Source: Streptomyces rugosispiralis
GTDB lineage: Bacteria; Actinomycetota; Actinomycetes; Streptomycetales; Streptomycetaceae
Direction: 5' to 3'
Assembly: GCF_024505145.1 (NCBI RefSeq)
Contig: NZ_JANIAA010000042.1
Coordinates: forward strand, 25,037 to 89,036
DNA length: 64,000 nucleotides
The position numbers were made by a program, and so were the translations under genes. Numbering within the stretch: the first letter of the stretch is position 1; each line of letters opens with the position of its first letter. Below, piece by piece: positions 24,569-33,114 of the stretch. Under the pieces are notes generated by a model that was given only the letters and a program-made list of their open reading frames with translations, searched no databases and was not told the origin of the DNA.

Positions 24569-24925
24569 TCAGTGGCGGCCGCTGTCTTCGTTGACGGCGA
24601 TGTTCGCGCACTTGGAGCCGATGTTGGTGTCGCCCGTCGGGGCGGCGGCGCCGGTGATCAGCGTGATGCCGGTGGACGTGTCGCACTTGTTGGCCTGGAC
24701 GACCGAGCCGCTGCCGTTGGTGAAGTTGACACAGTCCGAGCCGAGGTTGATGTCGCCCGTCGGAGCGGCGCCGCCGGTGTTGGTGGTGGCACCGGTGGAC
24801 GTGTCACAGTGGTTGAACTGCGCGATGAAGTCGTCGTTGTTGTTGGCCAGGGCACCGCCCGCGCCACCGATGACCAGAGCGCCGGCGGCCGCGGTCAGGA
24901 GAACTGCCTTCTTGCCGATGTTCAC
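24569..24925 (-). CDS. Secreted Cys-pair repeat protein, two repeats (repeat protein C)
   Basis: 118 residues. The signal peptide (MNIGKKAVLLTAAAGALVIGG..., cut near ALA) is followed by two repeats of the N-x-C-D-T-S-T-G...APTGD-x-N-x-GS-x-C-x-N type. The protein ends with NEDSGRH, so it lacks the Lys/His tail of paralogue A. At the DNA level, blocks at 24601-24640 and 24737-24800 are nearly identical to blocks at 23276-23320 and 23410-23470 of paralogue A. This indicates a recent duplication or gene conversion. The ATG at 24925 is preceded by GGAGGATTTAA on the minus strand. Function unknown. Confidence 0.75.
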   Translation of the reverse strand: MNIGKKAVLLTAAAGALVIGGAGGALANNNDDFIAQFNHCDTSTGATTNTGGAAPTGDINLGSDCVNFTNGSGSVVQANKCDTSTGITLITGAAAPTGDTNIGSKCANIAVNEDSGRH

Positions 24926-25529
24926 TTAAATCCTCCGTCTGGGTTGCTCCGCGAATTCACGGACGCATGACACAACGAAGCTCATCAGTTAAGGCTTCGG
25001 GCCGCCAGTCAGCTTCACCCGTCCGGCATAGTGCGGCTCTTCCGGTGCGTGTTATCCGAGAATCCTGCTAAGGGGGACCAATGCGAGCGCCATTTGGCTC
25101 AGCGGAATCTGAGCCCCTTTTATGAGAGGGGGGAGGGGGAGGAGGGCGGCTGTCGGGCGGCCGGGGATGGCCGAGGGGCGGCGGGGGACGGCTGGTGGAT
25201 GGCCGGGGAGCGGCCACGGGATGGCTGGGGAGCGGCCGCGGGATGACCGGGGGGCAGATGCGGAATGGCCGGGGGACGGCCGGGGGGTGGCGCCGCGCCG
25301 ACCGGCCGGGTCGCACCGCCCCCGCCCCTGCCCTCGCCCCACGGGCTTGTTCGACCGGTCGGACGAGTGATACATCCAGGCTCTACGACGCAGGGGTGAG
25401 TGAGGCACGGTCACACCGACAGCTTCGCCGAACCGCAGCGCGGCGCGTGTTCACGCCGCTACGCTAAGTGCGCGAAGTGGTCGCCCGGGGGGGCGCGGCG
25501 AATCAACGCCGGGAGGCGGGAGGAGAGGC
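24926..25529. other. Gene-free stretch with G-rich degenerate repeats
   Basis: About 600 bases. The part from about 25120 to 25300 consists of degenerate GGGGATGGCCGGGGAGCGGCC-like repeats, rich in GGGG runs. Apparent ORFs here are products of the repeat. No promoter or RNA gene was recognised. Confidence 0.55.
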
Positions 25530-26300
25530 ATGGGGCACTCACGAGGGGAAGGGACCCCGGCCGAGCTGATGGACGGGCTGCTCGCCCGTGCGCAGAACGG
25601 CTTCGAGATCGACGAGGCGGTGTTGGCCCAGGCGCGCAGCGCCCTGATGCACCAGTCCGAGCTGCGGTCCTGTCGACAGTGCAATGAGCGGTGCGGCCAG
25701 CTCGGGTACAGCACCTACCGGCACGTTTTCCTGCTCGCCGACGGCAGCAGCCTGCTGTTGTGGGAACTGGAGCACAACACGGGCGAGGGAGGCCGCCCGC
25801 TGTACGAGCTGTATGCGGACGAGGACGCCCTGACGCTGGCCGAGCGCCGCGTCCATGAGCGGCTCGGCGGCACCCGCTGGGAGGAGCTCGACGGGTTACC
25901 GCTGTGGCTCCCGGACCAGCTGCTGCACACGGCCGAGCCGGTGGAGAACTCCCGTGCGTACGTGGCCGACAACTCGGCCGACCACGCCCGTCGCGTCCTG
26001 CGCCGCGCGGAGAACCCCGACCGGCCGGGCGAGGAGACCGTACGGCTGCTGGCCACCGCGTTCGCCCATGACATCGCCCTCGCGCCCAAGCCCCGGCGCC
26101 GCTCCGGTGGTCCCGACGCGACCTGGTGCCGCTTCTATGAGCACGCCTTCCTGCTCGCCGGAGGGGACGAGATCGTGCTGTGGGAGCTGGAGCACAATCT
26201 GACCCGGGACGGCCGGCTGGTGTGCGAGGTGTACCTCGACGAGGTCTCGGCGGAGCTCGCGGCGGACCGCCACGCCCGCGCGCTGGGCGTCGACCTCTGA
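25530..26300 (+). CDS. DUF6227-like protein, internally duplicated
   Basis: 256 residues, soluble. It contains two copies of a motif: TYRHVFLLADGSSLLLWELEHN...LYELYADEDALTLAERRVHERLG near residues 63-112, and RFYEHAFLLAGGDEIVLWELEHN...CEVYLDEVSAELAADRHARALG near 202-254. The protein is therefore a tandem duplication of a half-domain. The CRQCNERCG Cys cluster near residue 48 occurs only in the first half. I recognise it as a Streptomyces-specific family (DUF6227, from memory). ATG 25530 follows GGGAGGAGAGGC, a good ribosome binding site. Function unknown. Confidence 0.8.
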   Translation: MGHSRGEGTPAELMDGLLARAQNGFEIDEAVLAQARSALMHQSELRSCRQCNERCGQLGYSTYRHVFLLADGSSLLLWELEHNTGEGGRPLYELYADEDALTLAERRVHERLGGTRWEELDGLPLWLPDQLLHTAEPVENSRAYVADNSADHARRVLRRAENPDRPGEETVRLLATAFAHDIALAPKPRRRSGGPDATWCRFYEHAFLLAGGDEIVLWELEHNLTRDGRLVCEVYLDEVSAELAADRHARALGVDL

Positions 26301-26685
26301 CGTACGCGCGACATCCGACGCATGACGCATGACGCATGACGTATGACATGGCGCATGAAGTATGGCGTATGGCGTATGGCGTATGGCGTCTGCGCTGGGG
26401 CTGCGAGACGCCCTCGTACGGTGCCCGGCACGCATCCCCACCCGTCCAGCACCCGCTTGGCCGACACCGGCTCGCTTGGCGGCCCGTCAGCCGGAAGCCT
26501 GGTGACCACGGTGACGCCGTGACGACGGTAAGGCCGTGACGTCGCGACGGCGGTAAGGCCGTGACGCCGTGACGACGGTAAGGCCGTGACGTCGCGACGG
26601 CGGTAAGGCCGTGACGCTGCCATGGCGGCAAGGCCGTGACGCCGTGACGGCGGCGGGACGCGGACCAGGGAAGCGAGAGAAGCCG
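26301..26685. other. Repeat-rich gap between DUF6227 and PP2C genes
   Basis: It contains GTATGGC/GCATGAC microrepeats (26318-26390) and the 50-base tandem repeat listed separately. No gene or clear promoter was seen. Confidence 0.5.
26511..26660 (+). repeat. 50-base tandem repeat, two exact copies and one partial
   Basis: Unit of 50 bases beginning GTGACGCCGTGACGACGG: copies at 26511-26560 and 26561-26610 are identical, and a diverged third runs to about 26660. The unit itself is a nested repeat of ACGGYGGTAAGGCCGTG. It lies just upstream of the phosphatase gene. Confidence 0.9.
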
Positions 26686-28101
26686 GTGCGGGTGCGAGGG
26701 AGCAGGGCTCGTACGGGCGCCCGTACGGAGGGCCGTACGGAGCGGCGTACGGCCTGGTCCCGGCTGACCCGCCCGGTCGCCCGCCGCCGCCCCACCACCC
26801 ACGCCCGTACGCTCATCGGCACCGGTGCCCCGGCCGGTGCCGCCGCCGACGCGCCCGCCGGGCCCACCGCGGGGCCCGCTCCGGTCGATGAGAGCGACAA
26901 CGAGCCCCCGGGTCGCCGTATGGCCCGCTTGGTCCCCGCCATCCTCATCCTCGGCGGCATCGCCTTCGACCTGGCCGCCCCGCCCGGCTACACCGCATCG
27001 CCCTTCTTCGCCGCCGCCCCTTTGGTCGCCGCGGCGCTCTTACCGCTGCGTCAGACCATCGTCACGGCCGTCATCGCCGTCCTCACCACGTGTCTGCTGG
27101 CGGAGTTGCACGGGGTCAGGGACCCGACCCAGGCGGCCACCGAGATCATCACGGTGGCGACCGTGACCGTGCTGGCGGTGGTGATCAACCGCGTCGTACG
27201 CCGCAGCTACCACCGGCTCGCCTCGGCGCGCGGTGTCGCGGAGGCGGCCCAGCGCGCCGTCCTGCCCGCGCCGCCCGCCCGGCTCGCCGGGCTGGAGGTC
27301 GCCGCGCGCTACGTGCCGGCGGAGAAGTACGCGGCGATCGGCGGTGACCTGTACGCGGTCCAGGACACCCCGCACGGCGTACGGCTGACCGTCGGGGACG
27401 TACGCGGCAAGGGGCTGGGGGCCGTGGAGGTCGTGGCGATCCTCCTGGGCTGCTTCCGGGAGGCGGCGGAGCAGGAGACGACCCTGGAGGCGCTGGTGGG
27501 CCGCCTGGAGCGGGCGCTGCAGCGCGAGGGCGCCCGGCGGGCCGACCTGGAGGTGGTCGAGGGGTTCACGACGGCCGTGGTGGCCGAAATCCCGCGCGGC
27601 GGCTCCACCCTGCGGCTGATCAACCGCGGCCATCCGCCGCCGCTGCTCCTGGAGGAGGACGGCGCGGTGCGCGCCCTGGAGCCGGAGACGTCGGCGCTGC
27701 CGGTGGGGATGGGGGAGTTGGCGGGCTGGCCGGACCGGGTGATGGAGCTGGCGTTCGCGGAGGGCGAGACGCTGCTGCTGTTCACGGACGGGGTGACGGA
27801 GGCCCGGGACCGCCATGGCGAGTTCTACGACCCGGAGGAGCGGCTGCGCGGCCGCAGCTTCGCCGGTCCGCAGGAGCTGCTGGACGCGTTGGTGGCCGAT
27901 GTCGAGCGCCATACGGGTGGCGGGACGCCGGACGACATGGCGCTGCTGGCGGTCCGACGGACCCCGGCCCGCGGCAACGGGCGAGGCGACGCGCGGGGCG
28001 ACGGGCGAGGCAACGGCGGGGCGAAGGACAGGGCGAACGACGGGGCGAACGACGGGCGGAACGACGGGGGGAACGACAGCCCGACCCCCGCGCCGTCATA
28101 G
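26686..28101 (+). CDS. PP2C (SpoIIE-type) protein phosphatase with membrane anchor
   Basis: About 471 residues from GTG 26686. Arg-rich N-terminus, then about three membrane segments (LVPAILILGGIAFDL, FFAAAPLVAAALLPL, ITVATVTVLAVVI). The SpoIIE-type PP2C catalytic domain follows, with metal ligands in GGDLYAV (first Asp), GDVRGKGLGA, FTDGVTEARD and GTPDDMALLAV. It likely dephosphorylates an anti-anti-sigma factor or similar target; no such partner is next door. The C-terminal tail is an Asn/Gly/Asp/Arg repeat without fold. The frame is open to GTG 26611, but that codon lies in the 50-base repeat, so I prefer 26686, which has GAGAG upstream. The start remains uncertain. Confidence 0.85.
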   Translation: MRVRGSRARTGARTEGRTERRTAWSRLTRPVARRRPTTHARTLIGTGAPAGAAADAPAGPTAGPAPVDESDNEPPGRRMARLVPAILILGGIAFDLAAPPGYTASPFFAAAPLVAAALLPLRQTIVTAVIAVLTTCLLAELHGVRDPTQAATEIITVATVTVLAVVINRVVRRSYHRLASARGVAEAAQRAVLPAPPARLAGLEVAARYVPAEKYAAIGGDLYAVQDTPHGVRLTVGDVRGKGLGAVEVVAILLGCFREAAEQETTLEALVGRLERALQREGARRADLEVVEGFTTAVVAEIPRGGSTLRLINRGHPPPLLLEEDGAVRALEPETSALPVGMGELAGWPDRVMELAFAEGETLLLFTDGVTEARDRHGEFYDPEERLRGRSFAGPQELLDALVADVERHTGGGTPDDMALLAVRRTPARGNGRGDARGDGRGNGGAKDRANDGANDGRNDGGNDSPTPAPS

Positions 28102-28375
28102 CCGACCGACCGGCCGATCCACCGCACCGCACCGAACACCGTGCGTAACCGACCGAGCCCCCTCCGCATAACAATTGGCGCACGATCGATCCGTATGCGG
28201 TTTTGCCAACTCTTGCCCAGTGCGTTGACTCGCCCCCATCTGTCCCCTCTTGAGCGCTAAGTTCATGCCAAAGGTGCGCGGATTCCTCGGAACAGCTTGG
28301 AATCACATCGCGCTCTCTATTAACGTTCGATAACGCAGCGCGGTCGTCACAACCGTCGCAAGGGCGGCACCGTGC

Positions 28376-28543
28376 GCCGTCGCCGAATCCCGTACGCACA
28401 GCGGCAGCACCGCACCACCAGCAGCACCAAGGGAACCGGGGAACCAACAACCTTGGGGTGAATCGGGTCGAACCTGACCCGTAGGAGACCTTCCTGCTCC
28501 GAACCCGTCAGCTAACCCGGTAGGCGAGAGGGAAGGAAAGGAG
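28376..28543 (+). promoter_or_regulatory. c-di-AMP riboswitch (ydaO/yuaA type)
   Basis: Hallmark blocks occur in order: CGCCGAATCCCG, GGGGAACCA, TTGGGGTGAATC, GTAGGAGACC...TCCTGCTCCGAACCCGTCAGCTAACC and GGTAGGCG, ending in GGAAGGAAAGGAG. It lies directly before the M23 hydrolase gene. This RNA class binds cyclic di-AMP and usually switches expression off; in Streptomyces it controls cell-wall hydrolases and resuscitation factors. The 5' limit is approximate. TATTAA and GATAAC near 28318-28335 may be the promoter -10 elements. Confidence 0.93.
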
Positions 28544-28552
28544 TGCGCCTCC

Positions 28553-29830
28553 GTGGCGTCCAACAGGTCTGTCCTGGACGAGGCCCCGTATCGCACACGG
28601 GGAGGCGGTTTGGGGACCGCCACCGCCTACGGCCCCGGCTTCGACGCCGGCGGCGGGATGAGCTCAGGGGACGGCCGATTCGCCCCCGACGACCGCTATA
28701 CGTTCGCCCCCGACGACCCCTACGCGTTCGCCACCGACGACCCCTACGCGTTCGCCACCGACGACCGCTATGCGGATGAGGGCGACTCCGAGGGCCCCGG
28801 TGCCGGATTCGAGGCCGAGACCTGGGAGGAGTGGAACCCCACCGAGGAGTCCATCGCTCCCGTACGCGGCCGGCACCGCGTGGCCAAGCAGCGGGGTGGA
28901 AGCATGGCGCGCAGCGGCGCCGTCCTCGGGGTCGGCGTGATCGCGGCGGTCGGTGCGGGCGGTATGGCCAGCGCCAAGGACCGTCCGGCGCTCCCCATAT
29001 CCATGCCGGACCTCGGCCATGTCGCCGATGAGGTCAAGGCCGGCCTGCCCGCCGCCAAGGATCTGCCGGGCATCGGCTCCTGGGCGTCGGACGACAGCAG
29101 CGACGCGCAGACCGCCGCCGCCCCGCTCTCCCAGGCCGGTCTGACCAGCGAGGACGAGCAGCGCGGCACCACCGACGCCGGCGAGGCGCTCCGCGCCCGC
29201 ATCCTCCAGCAGGCCGAGAACCAGCAGAACGCGGCGGACGAGGACAGCCGCACCGCCGCGGCGAAGGCCGCCGCCAAGGACGCCAAGGCCGCCGCGGGCA
29301 AGGCCGCCGACCAGGCCGCGGAGGCGGCCGCGAAGCGGAAGGCCGAGGCCGAGGCGGAGAAGCGGGCCGCCGAGCAGCGGGCGAAGGAGGCGGCCGAGAA
29401 GAAGGCCGCGGCCGAGCGCCAGGCCAGGCTCGCCGCCGCGTACACCCTCCCCGTCGGCTCGTACACCCTGACCGCCAGCTTCGGCCAGGCGGGCGACATG
29501 TGGTCGGCCGACCACACCGGCCAGGACTTCGCCGCCCCGACCGGCACCCCGGTCAAGGCGCTGCACGGCGGCACCATCACCCAGGCGGGCTGGGCCGGTT
29601 CGTACGGCTACCGCATCGTGCTGACCCTGAGCGACGGCACCGAGCTCTGGTTCTGCCATCTGTCCTCGATGGTGGTCACCTCCGGCAAGGTGTCGACGGG
29701 CGACGTCATCGCCCGCGTCGGCGCCACCGGCAATGTGACCGGTCCGCACCTCCACCTCGAGGTCCGGCCGGGCGGCGGCTCGCCGATCGACCCGATGCCC
29801 TGGCTGCGCCAGCACGGGCTGAACCCCTGA
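28553..29830 (+). CDS. M23-family cell-wall endopeptidase under riboswitch control
   Basis: 425 residues. The N-terminal 70 residues hold an Asp/Tyr/Ala repeat (FAPDDRY/FATDDPY units). A hydrophobic segment (AVLGVGVIAAVGAGGMASA, about 120-140) acts as an anchor or late signal sequence. An Ala/Lys/Glu coiled coil spans about 205-295, and the LytM/M23 domain follows with zinc ligands His321 and Asp325 (HTGQDF) and His399-x-His401 (HLH). It is predicted to cleave peptidoglycan cross-bridges. The GTG at 28553 follows the riboswitch ribosome-site region. The location of the hydrophobic segment far from the N-terminus is unusual. It ends at a large terminator at 29835. Confidence 0.93.
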   Translation: MASNRSVLDEAPYRTRGGGLGTATAYGPGFDAGGGMSSGDGRFAPDDRYTFAPDDPYAFATDDPYAFATDDRYADEGDSEGPGAGFEAETWEEWNPTEESIAPVRGRHRVAKQRGGSMARSGAVLGVGVIAAVGAGGMASAKDRPALPISMPDLGHVADEVKAGLPAAKDLPGIGSWASDDSSDAQTAAAPLSQAGLTSEDEQRGTTDAGEALRARILQQAENQQNAADEDSRTAAAKAAAKDAKAAAGKAADQAAEAAAKRKAEAEAEKRAAEQRAKEAAEKKAAAERQARLAAAYTLPVGSYTLTASFGQAGDMWSADHTGQDFAAPTGTPVKALHGGTITQAGWAGSYGYRIVLTLSDGTELWFCHLSSMVVTSGKVSTGDVIARVGATGNVTGPHLHLEVRPGGGSPIDPMPWLRQHGLNP

Positions 29831-29834
29831 TACC

Positions 29835-29880
29835 CCGGCGGCCCTGGCGCTCTCTCCCCCCTTGACGCCAGGGTCGCCGG
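29835..29880 (+). terminator. Terminator after M23 gene
   Basis: Long stem CCGGCG-GCCCTGGCG / CGCCAGGG-CGCCGG with one mismatch and a loop of 16 bases, starting four bases after the stop. There is no long U-tract. Confidence 0.7.
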
Positions 29881-29959
29881 TTTACGTCCCGACGGGGCCG
29901 CCCTTCACGAACGCCCGCCGGCCGGAACAACGTCGCCCAGCCACGCGTTGTAAAAATGT

Positions 29960-30904
29960 ATGGCTGACAACACACAGAAGATCGGTGATCTGTCCGTCTT
30001 CCCGCTCTCCCTCGGCGGGAACGTCTTCGGCTGGACCGCGAACGAGGCCGAGTCCTTCCGGGTGCTCGACGCCTACGTGGCGGCGGGCGGCAACTTCATC
30101 GACACCGCCGATGTCTACTCCGCCTGGGTACCGGGCAACGAGGGCGGCGAGTCCGAGACCATCCTCGGCAACTGGTTCGCCTCCCGCGGCAACCGTTCCG
30201 ACGTCGTCCTCGCCACCAAGGTGGGCGCCGGCGTCCCGGAGCCGCGCGGACTGACCTCGTCCGCCATCAAAGCGGGCGTCGAGGAGTCCCTCCAGCGGCT
30301 GCGCACCGACTACATCGACCTCTACTACACCCACTACGACGACCCGTCGGTGCCGGTGGAGGAGATCATCACCACCCTGGACGAACTGGTCAGGGAGGGC
30401 AAGGTCCGCGAGATCGCCGCGTCCAACGTCGGCGCGGACCGCCTGGAGGCCCAGCTGGCCTTCTCCACCCGCGAGAACCTCGCCCGTTACGTCGCCCTCC
30501 AGCCGCACTACAACCTGGTATCGCGCGACACCTTCGAGGGCGAGCTGTCCGAGGTCGCCGCCCGCCACGACCTGGCGACGATCCCGTACTACTCCCTGGC
30601 GTCCGGCTTCCTCACCGGCAAGTACCGCCCGGGCACGGCCGTCGACAGCCCCCGCTCCACGGGCGCGGCCAAGTACCTGGAGACCGAGCGCGGCCAAAAG
30701 GTCCTGGCCGCCCTGGACGACGTCGCCGCCAACCACCGCACCGAACCCGCCACGGTCGCCCTGGCCTGGCTCCTGGCCCAACCCACGGTCGCGGCCCCCC
30801 TGGCCAGCGCCAGCTCCACCGCCCAGCTCCCCGCCCTCCTGGCCTCGGTCGACCTCAAGCTGACCCAGCCGGAACTGGACCTGCTGACGTCGGCGTCGGA
30901 CTGA
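29960..30904 (+). CDS. Aldo/keto reductase
   Basis: 314 residues, TIM-barrel AKR. The catalytic tetrad is visible: Asp and Tyr in FIDTADVYS (near 49-56), Lys in VVLATKVG (near 92), and His in DLYYTHYDD (near 131). The loop GRVREIAASN-like segment (KVREIAASNVG) and the C-terminal VAAPLASASSTAQL belong to the NADPH-binding region. The substrate cannot be deduced; relatives reduce aldehydes or act on stress-derived carbonyls. The start ATG is preceded by GTTGTAAAAAT with no ribosome binding site, so the message may be leaderless or have a very short leader. Confidence 0.9.
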   Translation: MADNTQKIGDLSVFPLSLGGNVFGWTANEAESFRVLDAYVAAGGNFIDTADVYSAWVPGNEGGESETILGNWFASRGNRSDVVLATKVGAGVPEPRGLTSSAIKAGVEESLQRLRTDYIDLYYTHYDDPSVPVEEIITTLDELVREGKVREIAASNVGADRLEAQLAFSTRENLARYVALQPHYNLVSRDTFEGELSEVAARHDLATIPYYSLASGFLTGKYRPGTAVDSPRSTGAAKYLETERGQKVLAALDDVAANHRTEPATVALAWLLAQPTVAAPLASASSTAQLPALLASVDLKLTQPELDLLTSASD

Positions 30905-31048
30905 CCGAAAGCGGGGAGGACGTCGGGACGGGCGCCGTAAGGACTGACCGGAAGGCGGCGGGACGGGCGCGAACCGCCCGGCGGACGGTAAGACGGCGGG
31001 CGGGCAACAAGCCCCGCCCGCCTGAGCCACCCATACGACCCGGGGCCC

Positions 31049-31348
31049 TTACCGCCGATCGGCGAGGGCCCAGGACACGAGGGCGACACCACCGGCGACG
31101 GCGAAGACGGACGGCCAGGCCCCGATCTTCTTCGCCAGCGGGTGCGACCCGGCGAACGCGGCGACGTACGCCGCACTGAGCGCGGCGGCGGTCCCGTTCC
31201 CCGCCTTCTCCCGCCACCCCCGAGCGGCCACCGCCCCGGCGGCCGCGAGGGCAACCCCACCCAAGGGCCGCCTCTCGGTCCACCGAGCCACGCCGTACCC
31301 CCCGACCAACCCACCCGCAGCCACAACCCCCGCCGGCACTCCAGCCAT
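31049..31348 (-). CDS. Small Gly/Ala-rich membrane protein
   Basis: 99 residues with about three hydrophobic segments (VVAAGGLVGGYGVARW, GVALAAAGAVAAR, SVFAVAGGVALVSWALA). No charged catalytic cluster. The ATG at 31348 is fixed by GGGAGGTAGCGGG upstream; the frame extends five codons further but without a better site. Convergent with the aldo/keto reductase. No family recognised; function unknown. Confidence 0.65.
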   Translation of the reverse strand: MAGVPAGVVAAGGLVGGYGVARWTERRPLGGVALAAAGAVAARGWREKAGNGTAAALSAAYVAAFAGSHPLAKKIGAWPSVFAVAGGVALVSWALADRR

Positions 31349-31422
31349 CCCGCTACCTCCCACTCCAAGGATCTCCTGGCCCCGACCCTACGCAGCAGAC
31401 GCGGGGAGCCGTCGCCGACCCG

Positions 31423-31730
31423 TCAGCCTTCCTCCACGAGGCCCGCATTCACGGCCCGCGTCCAGAGACGGTCCCGCCATTCGTTGGCGTCCGGCTCGGG
31501 CTTGACGGGAGGACGGGGTTCGGGCCCGTCTCGATGAGATGCGCCAGCGTCCAGGCGACGCCATGGCAATCGTCCGGCCCAAAGCAATCAGCCAGAGCCC
31601 TGGCCTCCTGGGTCGTGACCGGTCTGGAGATCGCATCAAGCTGCTCGACGCGCCTGTCGATCTCTTCCCCACTCGCCCCCACACCGGGAAGCGGCCCATC
31701 GGCAACGAACGCCCGCACCTCGGCTCTCAT
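31423..31730 (-). pseudogene. Frameshifted small acidic protein
   Basis: Reading from ATG 31730, the protein runs MRAEVRAFVADGPLPG ... AWTLAHLIETGPNPVLP, then leaves its natural frame near 31498. In the shifted frame it continues VKPEPDANEWRDRLW ... VEEG and stops at 31423. The second part reads as a sensible amphipathic end, whereas the unshifted frame becomes low-complexity Ser/Pro/Gly. I recall similar intact proteins of about 100 residues in Streptomyces. A single-base deletion (or a sequencing error) explains it. Function of the intact family unknown. Confidence 0.6.
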
Positions 31731-31832
31731 CCGGGAATGATCGTCCGCAGCCCCTGCCCCGGGCAAGCGGCCTTGGTAGGGCAGTCAGATCGACGTACGC
31801 AGTAGCCGGTCAGATCTTCGCGAAAACGGACC

Positions 31833-32042
31833 TCAGTCCAGCCGCCCATCCCGCACGGCCGCCACGAAGTCCGCCCACGCGCGATGCGAGACCCCGATCA
31901 CGGGCCCACCCGGATACTTCGAGTCCCGCACGGCGGTCGAGCCTGGCCGGAATGCAGCTTCGACGCATTCGGTGTTGCCGGCACCGCTGTAGGAGGACTT
32001 GAACCAGCTACCGTCTCTGTCGGATATGCAGGGCTCGCGCAT
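31833..32042 (-). CDS. DUF397 protein
   Basis: 69 residues with the DUF397 core WFKSSYSGAGNTECVEAA...AVRDSKYPGGPVIGVSHRAWADFVAAVRDG. DUF397 proteins are small partners of WhiJ-like regulators in Streptomyces, and BldB is a distant relation. The start overlaps the stop of the upstream regulator in TGATG, so translation is coupled. Confidence 0.93.
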   Translation of the reverse strand: MREPCISDRDGSWFKSSYSGAGNTECVEAAFRPGSTAVRDSKYPGGPVIGVSHRAWADFVAAVRDGRLD

Positions 32043-32887
32043 CAGATCTCCTCACGGACGCGTTCGATGAGAGCGGAGGACGAGGCCATGTCCAGCGCCT
32101 GAGCGCGAAGGTAGTCGAACGCGACCCGGTAGCGCTCCAGTTCCTCGTCCTTCTCCATGAAGAGCGAGCCGACGTGGATATCGACGTACACGACGTCCAA
32201 AGAGGGCTCGGCGCCCCCGAGGATCACGAAGCTTCCCATGGCCGCTGAGTGGGCGCCCTTGGCGAATGGCAGCACCTGAAGCGTGATGTCAGGCGACTCG
32301 TTGGCGCGCAACAAGTGACCCAGCTGCTCCCGCATCACCTCACGCGAACCGACCACGCGCCGGATCACCGACTCGTCGAGGATTGCCCACAGATGCGGTG
32401 GCTTCGGACGGCTCAGGATCTCCTGCCGCTTCATCCGAAGGTCGACGAGGCGCTCGATCTCTTCCGCGGACAGGCGCATCTCCGAGGCGTGCTGCACCGC
32501 TTCCGTATAGCCGCGAGTCTGCAGAAGCCCCGGCACATACAGACAGGCGAAGTGATCCTCTCGAACCGCCTCGTCCTCCAACGTGAAGAGCAGGTTCATG
32601 CTCTCCGGCAGGGAATCCGCGAAGGAGGTCCACCACCCCTGACGCTTCGCGTCCTTGGCGAGGCCGACCACCGCCTTCCGCTCCGTCTCACTCGCCCCGT
32701 ATTCACGGCACAGCGCGTCCACGATCGGCCACTTCACAGGCCCTTCCTGCGTCTCGTACCGGCTGACCGTCGCTTTCGAGACCCCGATGAGGCGGCCTGC
32801 CTCCTCCAGCGTCATCCCCTTACGGGCCCGGAGCTTGCGCATCATGACGCCGAGTTGGCGTCGACGGGTAGTGGCCCGCGCTGGCAT
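32042..32887 (-). CDS. WhiJ-like XRE regulator with DUF5753 domain
   Basis: 281 residues. The N-terminal helix-turn-helix of the XRE type (residues about 14-65, MRKLRARKGMTLEEAGRLIGVSKATVSRYE) is followed by the DUF5753 domain (from about 90: WWTSFADSLPESMNLLFTLEDEA, YVPGLLQTRGYTEAV, ILDESVIRRVVG, ITLQVLPFAKGAH). This pair of domains defines the WhiJ-like regulators, which act with DUF397 proteins and HATPase-type partners in development and antibiotic control. It is translationally coupled to the DUF397 gene and divergent from the HATPase gene. An inverted repeat in the shared promoter region may be its operator. Confidence 0.92.
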   Translation of the reverse strand: MPARATTRRRQLGVMMRKLRARKGMTLEEAGRLIGVSKATVSRYETQEGPVKWPIVDALCREYGASETERKAVVGLAKDAKRQGWWTSFADSLPESMNLLFTLEDEAVREDHFACLYVPGLLQTRGYTEAVQHASEMRLSAEEIERLVDLRMKRQEILSRPKPPHLWAILDESVIRRVVGSREVMREQLGHLLRANESPDITLQVLPFAKGAHSAAMGSFVILGGAEPSLDVVYVDIHVGSLFMEKDEELERYRVAFDYLRAQALDMASSSALIERVREEI

Positions 32888-32997
32888 GACGGCTACCTCT
32901 TCCTCTGGGGCTGGCGGTGAAGGACGAGGCCAGCGGTAACAAGCCTATGACCGGGCGAAGTTGGCGAACCACCGGATTCACCCTTTCGAGAACGCTT

Positions 32998-33024
32998 TGA
33001 GAAGTTACATGACGAGACTTCTCA
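32998..33024. promoter_or_regulatory. Inverted repeat between WhiJ-like and HATPase genes
   Basis: TGAGAAGT and ACTTCTCA, perfect 8-base arms separated by 11 bases, with CATACT at 33029-33034 as a possible -10 toward the HATPase gene. Candidate binding site of the WhiJ-like protein. Confidence 0.45.
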
Positions 33025-33114
33025 GTGTCATACTCGCGACAGTGAGGCTACGCAGCGCAGCCGTACGGACACGGCTGGGCGCAGCGCTGACGTGGCGCCC
33101 AAGGGAGTGTGGCC

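Noticed and set aside
25122..25370. Open frames in the G-rich region upstream of DUF6227
   Set aside because: They are translations of a degenerate GGGG-containing repeat.
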